The notes: generated by a model from the sequence alone, not told the origin. A stretch of 64,000 nt of DNA from Geomonas propionica (GCF_016458235.1 NZ_JAEMHK010000006.1:124001-188000); one strand, 5' to 3'; positions 34,910 to 43,383 are shown, numbered from the stretch's first letter. A program made the numbers and translations.

Positions 34910-36280
34910 TCAGGCCAGCAGGTGGCTGGCGACGTCGATGTTCTTCAAGAGCGGGTCTACGGGCGCGATGATGGAGGCGTAGCGCGCGCCCCCCTGCGCG
35001 GCGAGGCTCACCAGCCGGGGCGCGGCCAGCGCCTGCCCTTGGGCGTCAAGCAGGATCTTCACCGACGGCTCCGCGCACTCCATCGGGTGCGGCTTGAGCA
35101 CCAGCGCGATCTCGTTGGTGTCCAGGCGCACCAGGCTCCCCACCGGATATTCCCCCATCATCGTCTCGAACTGTTCCACCAGCTCGGTGTTCAGCGAGGA
35201 GCCGGCCAGGCGGTGCATGATCTCCATGGCCTCCTTGGGCAGGGTCGGCCGCTGGTAGGTGCGCAGCGTGGTAATGGCGTCGTAGCAATCGGCCACGGAA
35301 ACGATCTCGGTGTACAGCCCGAAGTGCATCTCCCGCGCCCACTCGGGGTAGCCGGTGCGGTCGTGGCGGATGTGGTGCCCGAGCACGGCCTCCGCCACCG
35401 CGGGGGGGATGTTCTTCATCTTCTTGACGATCTCGGCCCCTTCCTCGGCGTGACGCTTCATCTCCTTGAACTCGGTGTCGGAGAGCTTCCCCGGGCTGTT
35501 CAGGATGGTCTTGTCGATCTTGGTCTTGCCGATGTCGTGCAATAGCCCCGCCGTGTTGATCTCGTGCAGCGCCTCTTTTTCGAGGCCGAGGAAAGCGGCC
35601 AGGGTGAGCGCGAGGATGCCTACGTTGACGGAATGGCTGAAGGTGTAGTTATCGTAGTCCTTGATCATGGCGAGGCCAAGCAGGGTGGTCGGCTCTTCCA
35701 TGGTCACCGAGACCATGTTCTCCACCACGCCGTTGATCCACTCGCCGCTGGGGATCCTGCCGTTGTCGATCTCGCGCATGGTGTCGCGCACGGCCTTGAG
35801 CGCGTCGCGGTAGATGGCGGTGGGAACCAGGGCTTCCCCCTTCCCTTCCGCCTCGCCGGCGACCATCTCGTCGATGCCGAGGCGGACGTTGCTGATCCCC
35901 TTTCTTTCCAACTCTGCCGCGAAGGTGTCGGCGTCGACCTTCCGGTTCGCCAGGAGCGCCGCAAAGCCGAAGAGGTCGTCGGGAGTGACTGCGGGGTAGA
36001 TGGTTACGGCGTCGATTCCCTTTTGCAGCAGGCGCTCGACCAACTCGGCGACGGCGGCGTTGGGGGCGACCAGCAGGCATCCCTCGATGAAGAAGGTCCC
36101 CTCCACCACTCCCAGGTGCAGTTCGTGCCGCTCGCCCATCATCTCGCCCATGAGCCCCACCAACTCCTGCAGGGGCTGGCGCACCGCCGGATGGGCGAGC
36201 GGATAAAGCAGCACCGACTTGATCGACGCGGTGAACAGCATCGCGGCGCGCTGCACATCCTGTTTGGTGATCTCACTCAT
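34910..36280 (-). CDS. HD-GYP domain phosphodiesterase
   Basis: A 456-residue protein. The N-terminal ~150 residues form a helical module (LLYPLAHPAVRQPLQELV...LHLGVVEGTFFIEG) that resembles the N-terminus of the neighbouring HEAT protein. The HD-GYP domain (about 190-370) has the metal-binding HS...LLHDIGKTKID, GHHIRHDRTGYP and DCYDAITTLRTYQ motifs, so it should hydrolyse cyclic di-GMP or a related dinucleotide. A small C-terminal PilZ-like or beta domain follows (YPVGSLVRLDTNEIALVL). It overlaps the upstream HEAT gene by 8 bases, indicating tight coupling. Confidence 0.9.
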   Translation of the reverse strand: MSEITKQDVQRAAMLFTASIKSVLLYPLAHPAVRQPLQELVGLMGEMMGERHELHLGVVEGTFFIEGCLLVAPNAAVAELVERLLQKGIDAVTIYPAVTPDDLFGFAALLANRKVDADTFAAELERKGISNVRLGIDEMVAGEAEGKGEALVPTAIYRDALKAVRDTMREIDNGRIPSGEWINGVVENMVSVTMEEPTTLLGLAMIKDYDNYTFSHSVNVGILALTLAAFLGLEKEALHEINTAGLLHDIGKTKIDKTILNSPGKLSDTEFKEMKRHAEEGAEIVKKMKNIPPAVAEAVLGHHIRHDRTGYPEWAREMHFGLYTEIVSVADCYDAITTLRTYQRPTLPKEAMEIMHRLAGSSLNTELVEQFETMMGEYPVGSLVRLDTNEIALVLKPHPMECAEPSVKILLDAQGQALAAPRLVSLAAQGGARYASIIAPVDPLLKNIDVASHLLA

Positions 36281-37880
36281 GCCCTGGCTCCCGCTGCGCC
36301 ATCACCTGGAGCGCCGCAGCCGCGGCACCGGCCAGATCTCCTTTCCCCGAGGCGTACCCCTTAAGGAAAGCCCGCGCCTGGTCCCCGCCCAGGGCGGCGA
36401 TGGCGTCAACGGCAACGAGCTTCTGCTCCAGGCGGCGCGTCGTGCCGATCAGGTAGCGCCTGCGCACCAGCTTGAAAAGGGCGCCCAGGACGCGCCGGTC
36501 GCCGATGTTCCCTATGGCCTTGAGCGCCTCCAGTTGGAGCGCGTGCAGCTTCCCCCTCAGGTCGCGCTTCCCTACCAGCTTAAGTAACGGGTCGAGCGCC
36601 GCCTGGTTCCTGCAGGTCCCCAGGCAGGAAATCGCCTGCCGCGCGGTCGCCTCGTCCCCCTCCTGCACCAGGGTGAGGAGCACGCCGGTGGCCTCCATGC
36701 CGCCGACGCGGGCCAGCGCCCGTATGCTCTCCGTGCGCACCCGGCTCTCCGGGTGATACGCGGTCAGCACGAGCCCCTTCACCGCATCCCGGTTGCCGAT
36801 TTCGGCCAGGATGGCTACCGCCATCTGCACCACCTGCGCCCTGGCGTCCTTGAGCAGCACCAGCAACTGCGGCTGCGCCTGCACCCCGATGCGGACCACG
36901 GCGGTGGCCAGGGCCTTGCGGGCGGACCTGCTGCCGGTCGCGGTCAGGCGCCGGACTACGGCGTCAACCACCTCGGCACCGGCCAGCCGGAGCATGCGGC
37001 AGATCGCCTCCTTGTCAGGAAAATCGACGTCCTCCAGGTGGTTCAGCAGGTGTTCCGCCATCTCCCCCTGGATGAGTTGTTGAAGCACCGTGTGCGCCGC
37101 GTCGCAGCAGGCCGTGCTCTTGCCCGAATCCGCCTGCTGTTCCACCAGGCGCGTCAGCACTACGTAGAGGCGGTCGTGGCTCCCCTCAAGCTTCAGCGGC
37201 AGCGCCTTTTTCAGCAGCAGGCGCGCCAATTGCCGGTAGCGTTCCTCGTCGGTCTCCGCAATCAGCGCGGCCAGAATCTCGTCGAGCCCGGGTTCGGATC
37301 CCTGCCCGGCCACGCTCCCCTGTGCCGGGGCGGCCTCGGGCGCACCCTCCACGAAAACCTCGGCGCCACCGTCGCCCGGCTCTTCCTCGGCCTGCCCCAC
37401 GTTTTTTTTGGTGTACACAGCCGTCACGTCGATCTGGTTCACCATGACGGTGCTGATACCGTTTCGGGCCAACATGCCGCCCACGCCCCCTTCCTCGGCG
37501 ATCTTTTGCGGCGACACCGCCAGCGCGGAAAGGAGGGCGGCGAGATCCGCCTGGGACAGCTCGGGGAGAAAGGTGAGTCGCTGCAGCTCGCGGGCGAAGA
37601 GTTCCTGGGCCAGGGCCTTGGTCATCGGGTTGCTTTCGATGGTCTCCTGGCGGCCGGCGATGGCGAAGCCGCCACGCTGCACGATCAGGGTGACCGGCGC
37701 AAGCCTGACCAGGTTGGTGATGGCCTCATAGGCAGAAGTGAGTATTTGCGAACGCAAGGGATGGTTGTCGGGATAGAAGGAAAAAGCCTTCAATGCCTTC
37801 GAGGTTTCGGCGAGCGCTTTCTGACAGGCGGCGCCGAGATCTTCGCTGTCTTCCAATATATTTCTTTTGTCTTCCGGCAT
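36273..37880 (-). CDS. HEAT-repeat scaffold protein partnered with HD-GYP
   Basis: A 535-residue soluble protein. Residues 1-150 share the layout of the HD-GYP protein's N-terminus (FSFYPDNHPLRSQIL..., LIVQRGGFAIAG, LARNGISTVMV). A low-complexity acidic linker follows (about 155-190), and then from about residue 280 come six or more HEAT-like repeats (ALATAVVRIGVQAQPQLLVLLKDARAQVVQMAVAILAEIGNRDAVKGLVLTAYHPESRVRTESIRALARVG). HEAT arrays bind partner proteins. The 8-base overlap and shared N-terminal domain suggest it forms a complex with the phosphodiesterase. The input signal is unknown. Confidence 0.82.
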   Translation of the reverse strand: MPEDKRNILEDSEDLGAACQKALAETSKALKAFSFYPDNHPLRSQILTSAYEAITNLVRLAPVTLIVQRGGFAIAGRQETIESNPMTKALAQELFARELQRLTFLPELSQADLAALLSALAVSPQKIAEEGGVGGMLARNGISTVMVNQIDVTAVYTKKNVGQAEEEPGDGGAEVFVEGAPEAAPAQGSVAGQGSEPGLDEILAALIAETDEERYRQLARLLLKKALPLKLEGSHDRLYVVLTRLVEQQADSGKSTACCDAAHTVLQQLIQGEMAEHLLNHLEDVDFPDKEAICRMLRLAGAEVVDAVVRRLTATGSRSARKALATAVVRIGVQAQPQLLVLLKDARAQVVQMAVAILAEIGNRDAVKGLVLTAYHPESRVRTESIRALARVGGMEATGVLLTLVQEGDEATARQAISCLGTCRNQAALDPLLKLVGKRDLRGKLHALQLEALKAIGNIGDRRVLGALFKLVRRRYLIGTTRRLEQKLVAVDAIAALGGDQARAFLKGYASGKGDLAGAAAAALQVMAQREPGHE

Positions 37881-37918
37881 TTTCCATTCCCGTTGATAGG
37901 ACGCCAGATTCTAGCCGA

Positions 37919-37934
37919 GATAATGATAATTATC
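37919..37934. promoter_or_regulatory. Fur-type operator upstream of the Nramp gene
   Basis: GATAATGATAATTATC matches the classic Fur consensus (GATAATGATAATCATTATC) over its first 14 positions. It lies in the 250-base divergent region between the HEAT gene and the Nramp transporter, about 200 bases before the latter, near AT-rich sequence suitable for a promoter. Iron control of the transporter is the simplest reading; regulation of the HEAT/HD-GYP operon is also possible. The rest of the gap shows an ACTCATTTCGAATGGGT hairpin but no known riboswitch signature. Confidence 0.7.
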
Positions 37935-38133
37935 AAACAATTTTGCAGCGGCCGCCATGACCGCCTCGGCTATACTACCTCATCCTCGCTTTTACCATGC
38001 GCTCAGGTCCGGTGCCAACTCATTTCGAATGGGTGACGGCTGCGCATCTTTTTCAAAGCATGCTGTTGCTCTTGGTGCCATCCCAGATAGAATTAGTTGA
38101 CCTTTTCGCCCAACAACCACCGCAGAGGTGACA

Positions 38134-39429
38134 TTGCCCAAAAACAGCAGCAGCAACCTTGACTCAAGGACCGTCCAGTCCGCCCTGGAGGCCCTGTCGC
38201 GCGAAACGAAGCAGTCACGACTCGCCCGCGTCTTCCCCTTCCTCGGCCCAGCCTTCATCGCCAGCGTCGCCTACGTCGACCCCGGCAACTTCGCCACCAA
38301 CATCCAGGGGGGCGCCCAATTCGGGTACCTGCTGCTCTGGGTGATCATCTCCAGCAACCTGATCGCCATGCTGATCCAGACGCTTTCGGCGAAGCTCGGG
38401 CTCGCCACCGGGCAGAACCTCGCCGAGCACTGCCGCAACCAGTTCCCCAAGCCGGTGTCGATCACCATGTGGGTCATCATGGAGGCGGTGGCCATGGCGA
38501 CGGACCTGGCCGAGTTCATGGGGGCGGCGCTCGGGTTCCAGCTCCTGTTCGGCATCCCGCTTTTGGCAGGGGCCCTGCTCACCGCCCTCGCCACCATCGC
38601 CATCCTGGGCATGGAGCGTTTCGGCTTCAGACCGCTGGAGGCGGTGATCTCCGCCATGGTCGCCGTGATCGCCCTGTGCTACGTCGCCGAGATCTTCATC
38701 GCCAGCCCGAACTGGGGCGACATCGCCGGCCACGTGGTGCGGCCGGCCTTCGCGGGGCGCGAAAGCGTGCTTTTGGCCACCGGCATCATCGGCGCCACCG
38801 TCATGCCCCACGCCATCTTCCTGCACTCCTCGCTCATGCAGGGGCGGATCGTGGTGAAGGACAGGAGAAAGCTGCGCACCCTGTACCGCTACGAGATCAT
38901 GGACGTGGTGATCGCCATGGGGATCGCGAGCTTCGTGAACATGGCCATGCTCATCATGGCGGCCTCCACCTTCTACGCCACCGGCAAGACCTCCATCGCC
39001 ACCATCGAGGAGGCCTACCGGACCCTGGAACCTTTGCTCGGCTCGGCGGCCAAGTTCATCTTCGGGGTCTCCCTGCTGTTCTCCGGCCTCTCCTCCAGCA
39101 GCGTCGGCACCAGCGCGGGGCAGGTGATCATGCAGGGCTTCATCCAGCGTCACATCAGGCCCTGGATCAGGCGCGTGGTCACCATGGCCCCTTCCCTGTT
39201 CGTCATCGCCATGGGATTCGACCCGACCCGCACCCTGGTGATCAGCCAGGTCGTGCTCTCCTTCGGGCTCCCCTTCGCCATCATCCCGCTGGTGCTGTTC
39301 ACCCGCCGCGCCGACCTGATGGGGGACCTGGTCAATAAACCCGCGACCACCGCTTGTGCCGCCATGGCGGCAGGCCTCATCGTCGCCCTCAACATCTACC
39401 TGATTTACTCAACCGTTTTCCCAGGATGA
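38134..39429 (+). CDS. mntH: Nramp family divalent metal transporter
   Basis: A 431-residue proton-coupled Mn2+/Fe2+ importer with about eleven hydrophobic helices. The metal site in helix 1 is the conserved VDPGNFATN and in helix 6 the GATVMPHAIFLHS motif, both intact, including the Met that favours transition metals. TTG 38134 is preferred because AGAGG is correctly spaced; the GTG at 38128 lacks an RBS. The stop overlaps the start of the universal stress gene (ATGA), so the two are coupled. A Fur-type box lies upstream, so iron import is at least as likely as manganese. Confidence 0.9.
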   Translation: MPKNSSSNLDSRTVQSALEALSRETKQSRLARVFPFLGPAFIASVAYVDPGNFATNIQGGAQFGYLLLWVIISSNLIAMLIQTLSAKLGLATGQNLAEHCRNQFPKPVSITMWVIMEAVAMATDLAEFMGAALGFQLLFGIPLLAGALLTALATIAILGMERFGFRPLEAVISAMVAVIALCYVAEIFIASPNWGDIAGHVVRPAFAGRESVLLATGIIGATVMPHAIFLHSSLMQGRIVVKDRRKLRTLYRYEIMDVVIAMGIASFVNMAMLIMAASTFYATGKTSIATIEEAYRTLEPLLGSAAKFIFGVSLLFSGLSSSSVGTSAGQVIMQGFIQRHIRPWIRRVVTMAPSLFVIAMGFDPTRTLVISQVVLSFGLPFAIIPLVLFTRRADLMGDLVNKPATTACAAMAAGLIVALNIYLIYSTVFPG

Positions 39430-40352
39430 TCGCCATGTTCAAGCACATTCTCGTCCCGATGGACGGATCCAAACTCGCCGAGGCCGCCCTTCCGGCAGCC
39501 CGATTCATGGCCGAAAAACTGCAGGCCCAGGTGACCCTCTTCCACGTGGTGGAGAAGGACGCCCCGAGCCAGGTGCATGGCCAGAAGCACCTGACCGGGC
39601 CGGAAGAGGCGGAAGCCTACCTGCAACAGGTCGCTCTGACCTGGTTTGCCGGCATCCCCAAGGTCGAATGCCACGTGCACGAGACCGAGACCCAACTGGT
39701 CTCCGACAGCATCGTGGCCCACGCGGCGGAACTGGGGCACGACCTGGTGGTCATGTGCTCGCACGGGCGCGGCAAGGCCTTTCACCTGCTCTTTGGCTCC
39801 ATCGCGCAAAAGGTGATCGCCGGGGGGACCCTGCCGGTATTGATCACCCACCCCGACGACCGGGGCGAGCCGCCGCCGTTTTGCTGCTGCCAGATCCTGC
39901 TGCCGCTGGACACCGATCCCGAGCACGAGAAGGGGCTGCCGGTGGTGAAATCGGTAGCGCGCATCTGCAACTCCGACCTGCATATCATCACGGTGATCCC
40001 CACCTACGAGTCGCTGCCGCCGGACGAGAAGGTGACGGCGCGCACCCTGCCGGCGACCGCTACCCGCATGCTCGACCTGGAGGCGCGCGACGCCGAGGAG
40101 CACCTGGGCGAACTGGTGCGGGGACTGGTAGCGGAGGGGATTCACGCCTCGGCCCACGTGCTCCGGGGCGATCCGGCGGAGACCATCGCCCGGGCCGCGC
40201 AGGAGGCGAAGATAGACCTCATGGTGCTCCCCACCCACGGCAAGACCGGCATGGCGGCCTTCTGGACCGGCAGCGTCGCCCACGGCATCTGCAGCCGCAG
40301 CAAGTGCCCCCTGTTGCTGGTGCCGATCTCGGAACCCTCCGCCGGCGACTGA
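39426..40352 (+). CDS. Tandem universal stress protein (two UspA domains)
   Basis: A 308-residue protein with two UspA folds. Domain 1 (about 4-150) begins MFKHILVPMDGSKLAEAAL and ends with VVMCSHGRGKAFHLLFGSIAQKVI...PVLI, whose G-x2-G-x9-GS/T pattern is a nucleotide-binding site. Domain 2 (about 160-300) has ILLPLDTD and LMVLPTHGKTGMAAFWTGSVAHGI..CPLLLV. ATG 39426 overlaps the transporter stop; an internal ATG at 39435 is the alternative. Fusion of two domains replaces the usual homodimer. The coupling to an Nramp transporter suggests regulation of metal uptake under stress, as Usp proteins sometimes bind transporters. Confidence 0.9.
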   Translation: MIAMFKHILVPMDGSKLAEAALPAARFMAEKLQAQVTLFHVVEKDAPSQVHGQKHLTGPEEAEAYLQQVALTWFAGIPKVECHVHETETQLVSDSIVAHAAELGHDLVVMCSHGRGKAFHLLFGSIAQKVIAGGTLPVLITHPDDRGEPPPFCCCQILLPLDTDPEHEKGLPVVKSVARICNSDLHIITVIPTYESLPPDEKVTARTLPATATRMLDLEARDAEEHLGELVRGLVAEGIHASAHVLRGDPAETIARAAQEAKIDLMVLPTHGKTGMAAFWTGSVAHGICSRSKCPLLLVPISEPSAGD

Positions 40353-40479
40353 GCCTTCCGGGGTATGCCCTGGTAACGATGCAGAGAACGAGCAAAGGGG
40401 GAGGCCGCAACGCCCCCCCCTTTTTCATTGCCCGTAACGCCGGGCGTCCCACCTGTTGCCTGTTCCTTGCCGCGTTTCC

Positions 40480-40602
40480 CTATTTTCTTCCCGACCCCTT
40501 GCACATAGTGCAGGGAACTTCCTCGACGTCGTAACCGGACTGCCGGGAAGCCATCAGGATTTTTCCTCTGCCGTTGCATTTAGGGCATCTCGATCCAAGC
40601 AT
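40480..40602 (-). CDS. 40-residue DnaJ-type zinc-finger miniprotein
   Basis: The minus strand from ATG 40602 encodes about 40 residues with two CxxCxGxG motifs, CPKCNGRGKI and VPCTMCKGSGRK, separated by a 17-residue linker. Two such motifs form one zinc site of the DnaJ cysteine-rich domain, so this is a free-standing mini zinc finger. GAGGAGG lies upstream of the ATG. An overlapping ATG two codons earlier is in another frame. Comparable miniproteins occur next to chaperone or redox genes; here neighbours give no hint. Function unknown. Confidence 0.75.
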   Translation of the reverse strand: MLGSRCPKCNGRGKILMASRQSGYDVEEVPCTMCKGSGRK

Positions 40603-40739
40603 GGCATACCTCCTCTGACAGCAGTTAACTTCTTCTGTGACAACAATTTTAGCAGAAAAGCGTAGAATGGAGTAGCTACAACTGTAGCGTAACTATGAAC
40701 ACCAGCCCTTATGACATAACGTTCAAGGAGGTGACCACC

Positions 40740-40928
40740 ATGGCATGCAACAAGGAAGGGCACAGCGAGCACATCTGCGCCCTGACCGCGCGAGGAGAGA
40801 TAGACAAGGTCCACCAGCTCACGCTGCAGCCCACCGTCGAATGCGGCAACTGCGGTGCCAAGGCGAAGGAGATCGATGCGGTCTGCGACCCGGTGCAGCT
40901 CCCCGAGGCGGGGTGGCTGGGAGACTGA
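40740..40928 (+). CDS. Small cysteine/histidine-rich protein
   Basis: A 62-residue protein with likely metal ligands in MACNKEGHSEHIC at the start and VECGNCGAKAKEIDAVCDP in the second half. ATG 40740 has a perfect AAGGAGGTGA upstream, one of the strongest ribosome sites in the window, which suggests abundant synthesis; the longer frame from 40695 is rejected. A strong terminator follows directly, so it is a single-gene unit. I do not recognise the family; a zinc ribbon or metal-storage role is inference. Confidence 0.75.
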   Translation: MACNKEGHSEHICALTARGEIDKVHQLTLQPTVECGNCGAKAKEIDAVCDPVQLPEAGWLGD

Positions 40929-40948
40929 GGCCGACAGCTAAAATGGAA

Positions 40949-40982
40949 AAAGGGGAACGTCGCAGGACGTTCCCCTTTTTCT
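40949..40982 (+). terminator. Intrinsic terminator of the small cysteine-rich gene
   Basis: AAGGGGAACGTC, a short GCAG loop, GACGTTCCCC and TTTTT. Perfect 12-base stem. Confidence 0.92.
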
Positions 40983-41008
40983 TTGGCTCTAGCGGATTGT
41001 GTTGGTCA

Positions 41009-41118
41009 GAGGGGACTGGCTCCGCAGGTGCCTGTCCCCCTAGCGGGACGCTCATCTCAGCCCTGCCGACTTCACCGATGCCCCAAGGGGACAGGCACCT
41101 CGCGGAGCCAGTCCCCTC
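41009..41118. repeat. Palindromic MITE-like element, copy 2
   Basis: Arms GGGGACTGGCTCCGCAGGTG... (41011 onwards) and complement (to 41116) match the copy at 34787-34893 almost exactly, while the ~45-base centres differ. Also wedged between a terminator and a convergent gene end. Confidence 0.8.
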
Positions 41119-41129
41119 CTTCGGCAGCC

Positions 41130-42551
41130 TTACTTGCCGCTGCGCCGGGCGGCGTGGTTGCCGGGACGCTGCGCGCCGCCGCGCTGCCCTTCACCGGCGC
41201 CGGCGCCGGCGGGCCGACTGCCACCCTGACGCGCCCCGGCCTGCTGACGGCTGCCGCCGGGGCCACGGGATGCACCGGGGCCGCGGCTGTTGCCGGGCTG
41301 GGCGGGTCTCCCCGTACCTTGCGCGCTCTTGGCTTCACCAGGCTTGCCCTGGGCCGCGGCGGCCGGTTGCTTCTTGCGTTGCGGCTCGCGCGGGGCGCGG
41401 GCGAACTCGGCGTCTTTCTTCGGGGCGGGTACCGTGTAGTCAAAGCCTTCCACGCGGCGCCGCTCGATCTTCGCGCCCAGCACCCGCTCGATGCTGCGCA
41501 CCATCGCCTCATCCTCGCCGGTCACCATGGTAAAGGCGTCGCCGGTCTTGGCGGCGCGCCCGGTACGGCCGATCCGGTGCGTGTACGCCTCGGGGGTGTC
41601 GGGGATGTCGTAGTTGATGACATGGGAGATCAAGGAGACGTCGATGCCGCGCGCGGCGATGTCGGTTGCCACCATGATCTGGTAGGTGCCGTCCCTGAAG
41701 CCGTCCAAGGCCGCCTGTCTGCGGTTCTGGGACAGGTTCCCCTGCAGCGAAGTGGCCTTGTAGCCCCCCTTCTCAAGCTGCTCCCCCACCCTTTTGGCGC
41801 GGTGCTTGGTCTTGGTGAAGATGAGCACGCTCTCGGTGTCGGTGTGCTTCAAAAGCTCGAAGAGAAGCGGGGTCTTCAGGTGCTGCCCGACCGGGTAGAG
41901 TGCGTGGGACACGGTCGCCGCGGGGGCGGTGCGGCTCACCTGCACGGTGACCGGGCGGCACAGGATCTCGTGCGCCAGCCGGCGGATGTCGTCGGGCATG
42001 GTGGCTGAGAACATGAGGTTCTGCCTCTTGCCGGGAAGCGCGCGGAGGATCTTTCTCACATCCGGGAGAAAGCCCATGTCGAACATCTGGTCCGCCTCGT
42101 CCAGGACCAGGACCTCGACCTTGGAGAGATTCACCGTCCCTTGGGAGATGTGGTCCAGCAGGCGTCCCGGGCAGGCGACCACGATATCGGCGCCTTCCTT
42201 CAGCTTCTTGATCTGGGTGTTGATGTTGACACCGCCGTAGACGGTGATGCTTTTCAGCCGGGTCTGCTGTGCCAGCGCGTTGAGCGACTCGTTGATCTGC
42301 TCCGCGAGTTCCCTGGTGGGCGCGAGTACCAGCGCGCGCACTTGACCGCGCACGCCGTCGGCCAGACGGTGCAGCAGGGGAAGACCGAAGGCGGCCGTCT
42401 TGCCGGTGCCGGTCTGGGCCAGCCCCAGTACGTCCTGCCCGGCGATGACCGGGGGGATCGCCTGCAGTTGGATGGGGGTGGGAACCTGGTAGCCCACGGC
42501 CTCTACGCCGGCCTGGACTTTGGGGTGCAAGTTAAACTGTTTGAAATCCAC
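41130..42551 (-). CDS. DEAD-box RNA helicase (RhlE-like)
   Basis: A 473-residue ATP-dependent RNA helicase. All motifs are present: Q motif (YQVPTPIQLQAIP), AQTGTGKT near residue 46, PTRELAEQ, VACPGRLLD, VLDEADQMF, SATMP, then ATDIAARGIDV and HRIGRTGRA. The last ~100 residues are a basic, Gly/Arg/Ala/Gln-rich disordered tail that would bind RNA, as in RhlE. The start is a GTG at 42551 with AGGAGC upstream; the frame extends 25 codons further but through the leader terminator. A terminator-like hairpin in its leader (42581-42615) suggests conditional expression, as is common for cold-shock helicases. Confidence 0.92.
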   Translation of the reverse strand: MDFKQFNLHPKVQAGVEAVGYQVPTPIQLQAIPPVIAGQDVLGLAQTGTGKTAAFGLPLLHRLADGVRGQVRALVLAPTRELAEQINESLNALAQQTRLKSITVYGGVNINTQIKKLKEGADIVVACPGRLLDHISQGTVNLSKVEVLVLDEADQMFDMGFLPDVRKILRALPGKRQNLMFSATMPDDIRRLAHEILCRPVTVQVSRTAPAATVSHALYPVGQHLKTPLLFELLKHTDTESVLIFTKTKHRAKRVGEQLEKGGYKATSLQGNLSQNRRQAALDGFRDGTYQIMVATDIAARGIDVSLISHVINYDIPDTPEAYTHRIGRTGRAAKTGDAFTMVTGEDEAMVRSIERVLGAKIERRRVEGFDYTVPAPKKDAEFARAPREPQRKKQPAAAAQGKPGEAKSAQGTGRPAQPGNSRGPGASRGPGGSRQQAGARQGGSRPAGAGAGEGQRGGAQRPGNHAARRSGK

Positions 42552-42580
42552 TGATGCTCCTGTTTCTTGGTGTGACGCCA

Positions 42581-42615
42581 CAAAAAACCCCAGAAGCCTG
42601 AAAGGCCCATGGGGT
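42581..42615 (-). terminator. Leader terminator/attenuator of the DEAD-box helicase
   Basis: On the minus strand, ACCCCA (complement of 42610-42615) pairs with TGGGGT (complement of 42587-42592), enclosing a nested GCCT/AGGC stem, and is followed by TTTTTTG. It lies 30-64 bases upstream of the start codon. A minus-strand TATACT further upstream is a plausible -10, so the hairpin would sit within the leader. Confidence 0.6.
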
Positions 42616-42786
42616 CCGTGACTCATTAGAACCGGGAGTATAACACGAAACTGAGAAAAAATGGCCTAATTTTATCTAATGGTGCGTTTTGCCGTCAGAA
42701 AAGGCTTCCCCCTCCCGCCCCGCCCCTCCAGGAGAAGGAGGAGAGCCCGGAAGATGCGTTGCGGGAGGAGGCAGCCAGCCGTGGGA

Positions 42787-43383
42787 TCAGTGACGATCCC
42801 GGTAGTCGCGATGGTCGTCCCTGCGGTCGTCGCGACGGTCATCACGATGGTCGTCCCTGCGCTCGTCGCGGTTGGCGTCGCGATAGCCACTGCGGTAGCC
42901 GTCACGGTAGTAATCCTTGCGCTCGCCCCAGCGCCCGTCGCGGCGCTCGGCCACCGGGCGGTACCAGTTGCCGCGGTAACGGTCACGGTCGCTCAGGTAG
43001 GTGCGGTACTCGTGGTCGCGGTAGTAACGGATCTGCTCGTAGCGGTGCTGGTGCAGCCCGTAGGGGAGCCGGCGCGGTGCGACGTAGGTCCACGGTCCGC
43101 GATAGCTGGTGGCCATGTACCAGTAGCCTTCCCGGTACTGGTAGTAGCAGTTGTCCGTGTAGACCACGTCGTAGGGGAGCCCCACCGACACGTAGAAGCC
43201 GAGGTTGGGCGAGTAGATGAAGCTGGGCGGCTCGGCGTAGGCCACCGGGGCCGGAGCCGGGTAGACGACCGGAGGCGGCGCCGCTACCGGAATGCCGATG
43301 TTGACGCTGAGATCCACCCTTGCCTGGGCAGTGGCAGCCCCGGCAAGTACCATAACGAATGCCAATGCGACGAGCTTTTTCAT
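42787..43383 (-). CDS. Secreted Tyr-rich protein with Arg/Asp/His repeat tail
   Basis: A 198-residue protein with a signal peptide (MKKLVALAFVMVLAGAATAQA, cleavage near residue 21). A Pro/Val linker follows, then a Tyr-rich domain (YSPNLGFYVSVGLPYDVVYTDNCYYQYREGYWYMATSYRGPWTYV) that resembles YXWGXW-type surface proteins. The tail from about residue 165 consists of RDDHRD/RDDRRD repeats encoded by near-tandem DNA, very hydrophilic and possibly metal-binding through His/Asp. It is divergent from the two-component pair at 43.6 kb, which may control it. Function unknown. Confidence 0.8.
   Translation of the reverse strand: MKKLVALAFVMVLAGAATAQARVDLSVNIGIPVAAPPPVVYPAPAPVAYAEPPSFIYSPNLGFYVSVGLPYDVVYTDNCYYQYREGYWYMATSYRGPWTYVAPRRLPYGLHQHRYEQIRYYRDHEYRTYLSDRDRYRGNWYRPVAERRDGRWGERKDYYRDGYRSGYRDANRDERRDDHRDDRRDDRRDDHRDYRDRH

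Noticed and set aside
37981-38133. A second manganese or cobalamin riboswitch before the Nramp gene
   Set aside because: No GGGGAGUAG or other known aptamer core is present and no terminator follows; only a small hairpin is seen.
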